Made by a program: the position numbers and the translations under genes. This document shows positions 6,094 through 7,010 of a stretch of DNA of 7,010 bases, one piece after another. The notes under the pieces are model-generated. The model made no database searches, was not told where the DNA came from, and saw nothing but the letters and a program-made list of their open reading frames with translations. Within the stretch, counting starts at the first letter, position 1; each line of letters starts with the position of its first letter. The stretch comes from Clostridiales bacterium DTU092 (GTDB lineage: Bacteria; Bacillota; Clostridia; Caldicoprobacterales; Caldicoprobacteraceae): the NCBI GenBank assembly GCA_001513505.1, contig LFTM01000223.1, positions 1 through 7,010 on the forward strand. The letters are read 5' to 3'.

Positions 6094-6110
6094 TCCTTTA
6101 TATCCTCCTT
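6094..6110 (-). promoter_or_regulatory. Two tandem ribosome binding sites before hydE
   Basis: On the minus strand AAGGAGG (6110-6104) lies 16 bases before the GTG start, too far for normal use, and AAAGGA (6099-6094) lies six bases before it. No ATG, GTG or TTG follows the stronger site at normal spacing, so the GTG at 6087 read from the nearer site is preferred. The stronger site may act as a ribosome standby element; that is inference. Confidence 0.6.
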
Positions 6111-6179
6111 AATAACACATATCATTGGAACCCATTCACTAAAAACAGACAATCAAGTTATATTAGATTATTCCATCCA

Positions 6180-7010
6180 TCAGAAGAACAGATCCCGTTC
6201 ACCGTTTTCAATCCTCTTCAGTCTTTCTATCGTTTTCTCGCGCATAACAGGATTGGTAATATTTTTCAGATTCCTCTCTATGGTTCTGTTGCCCAACTCC
6301 TTCAATTCCTCATCAGCATAATCCTCCAGATACTCTTTAAAAGTCAACATAGCATTGGGATAGCACAGATTGTGGATCTCACCGCTTTTTGCATACTCCA
6401 TAAACCGATCTCCGGTTCTCCCGGCCCGATAACATGCAGTGCAGTAGCTGGGCAGATAACCCTGCTGGCACAATGTTTTTAAAACTTCAAGAGGTGTACG
6501 GTGATCAGCCAGCTCAAACTGAGGTTTATGCTCTTCTCCATAGGCATCCGCATGATAGCCGCCTACATCTGTGGCGGAACCGGCGCTTATCTGTGAAATC
6601 CCAAGGTTTATTACCTCTTCCCTGAACCCTGCTGCCTCCCGTGTGGACAGAATCATACCGGTATAGGGTACGGCCAGTCTTAATATGGCAACGATTCTCT
6701 TGAAATCATGATCCGATACCAGATAGGGGTATTCCTCTATGGAAACGCCTACTGCTGGCCTTAATCTCGGGACCGAAATAGTATGGGGTCCAACTCCGTA
6801 TTTTTCTTCAAGATGCTGAGCATGCAGCAGAAGCCCCAGCACTTCATACCGGTAATCATACAGCCCGAACAGTACACCCAGCCCTACATCATCTATACCA
6901 CCTTCCATAGCCCGATCCATGGCAGTGGTGTGGTAATCGTAGTCGCTCTTCGGACCTGCGGGATGATATTTAGCATATGATTCCCGATGATAGGTTTCCT
7001 GAAACAGCAC
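6180..7010 (-). CDS. hydG: [FeFe] hydrogenase H-cluster maturase HydG (C-terminal part, runs off right edge)
   Basis: HydG is a radical SAM tyrosine lyase that cleaves tyrosine to p-cresol and dehydroglycine and yields the CO and cyanide ligands delivered to the H-cluster. The visible 276 residues are the C-terminal part of a protein usually near 470 residues; the frame is open at the edge, and the valine codon at 7010 is internal, not a start. The radical SAM CX3CX2C motif therefore lies outside the window. Visible signatures are QETYH (4-8 of the fragment), DRAMEGGIDDVGLGVLFGLY (32-51), EEKYGVGPHTISVPRLRPA (68-86) and the second-cluster motif Cys190, Cys193, Cys216, which has the diagnostic CX2CX22C spacing needed for CO and cyanide formation. 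It ends with TGA at 6182-6180, and hydE follows after 92 bases, so the two are probably co-transcribed, although the gap is long for a tight operon. Confidence 0.95.
   Translation of the reverse strand: MLFQETYHRESYAKYHPAGPKSDYDYHTTAMDRAMEGGIDDVGLGVLFGLYDYRYEVLGLLLHAQHLEEKYGVGPHTISVPRLRPAVGVSIEEYPYLVSDHDFKRIVAILRLAVPYTGMILSTREAAGFREEVINLGISQISAGSATDVGGYHADAYGEEHKPQFELADHRTPLEVLKTLCQQGYLPSYCTACYRAGRTGDRFMEYAKSGEIHNLCYPNAMLTFKEYLEDYADEELKELGNRTIERNLKNITNPVMREKTIERLKRIENGERDLFF

Noticed and set aside
5824..6482. Two plus-strand open frames (165 and 145 codons) across the hydE/hydG junction
   Set aside because: They overlap each other and run antisense to conserved HydE and HydG coding sequence. 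Their products are hydrophobic low-complexity translations with no family resemblance.

Overview
The window looks like chromosomal DNA of an anaerobic, low-to-moderate GC Gram-positive of the class Clostridia; a Lachnospiraceae-like relative is my best guess, but the family is not proven. The reasons are the HydE and HydG maturases of [FeFe] hydrogenase, an RlmA(II)-type rRNA methyltransferase with a TTG start, strong AGGAGG-type ribosome binding sites, AT-rich sigma-A-like promoters and simple stem-loop plus T-run terminators. No insertion sequence, phage gene, CRISPR array, tRNA or rRNA was seen.

Layout from left to right. (1) 1-430, minus strand: the first 143 codons of a protein that resembles the uroporphyrinogen-decarboxylase-like (URO-D/corrinoid methyltransferase) family; the gene runs off the left edge. 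(2) 431-793: a 363-base divergent control region with back-to-back candidate promoters, a possible 24-codon leader ORF on the minus strand, a small palindrome, a 5' leader hairpin and a perfect 14-bp tandem repeat. (3) 794-3166, plus: a complete cytoplasmic GH3 glycoside hydrolase of the beta-xylosidase/beta-glucosidase type, followed by a terminator. (4) 3369-3983, plus: a WrbA-type flavodoxin-like NAD(P)H:quinone oxidoreductase with its own promoter. (5) 3995-4915, minus: a 23S rRNA (guanine-N1)-methyltransferase of the RlmA family, convergent with wrbA; the two share one bidirectional terminator and it has its own promoter. (6) 5029-6087 and 6180-7010, minus: hydE (complete) and the C-terminal part of hydG, in the order hydG-hydE.

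How the genes fit together. HydG and HydE are a clear functional pair: both build parts of the H-cluster of [FeFe] hydrogenase, so the host disposes of electrons as H2 or takes them up. The GH3 enzyme would release monosaccharides inside the cell to feed that fermentation, and WrbA could protect against quinone or redox stress, but these links are general physiology and not a demonstrated operon. The divergent URO-D-like/GH3 pair is the only other arrangement that suggests shared control. No previously undescribed multi-gene system is evident; the points most worth checking are regulatory: the divergent region, and the inverted repeat that holds the rlmA ribosome binding site in its loop.
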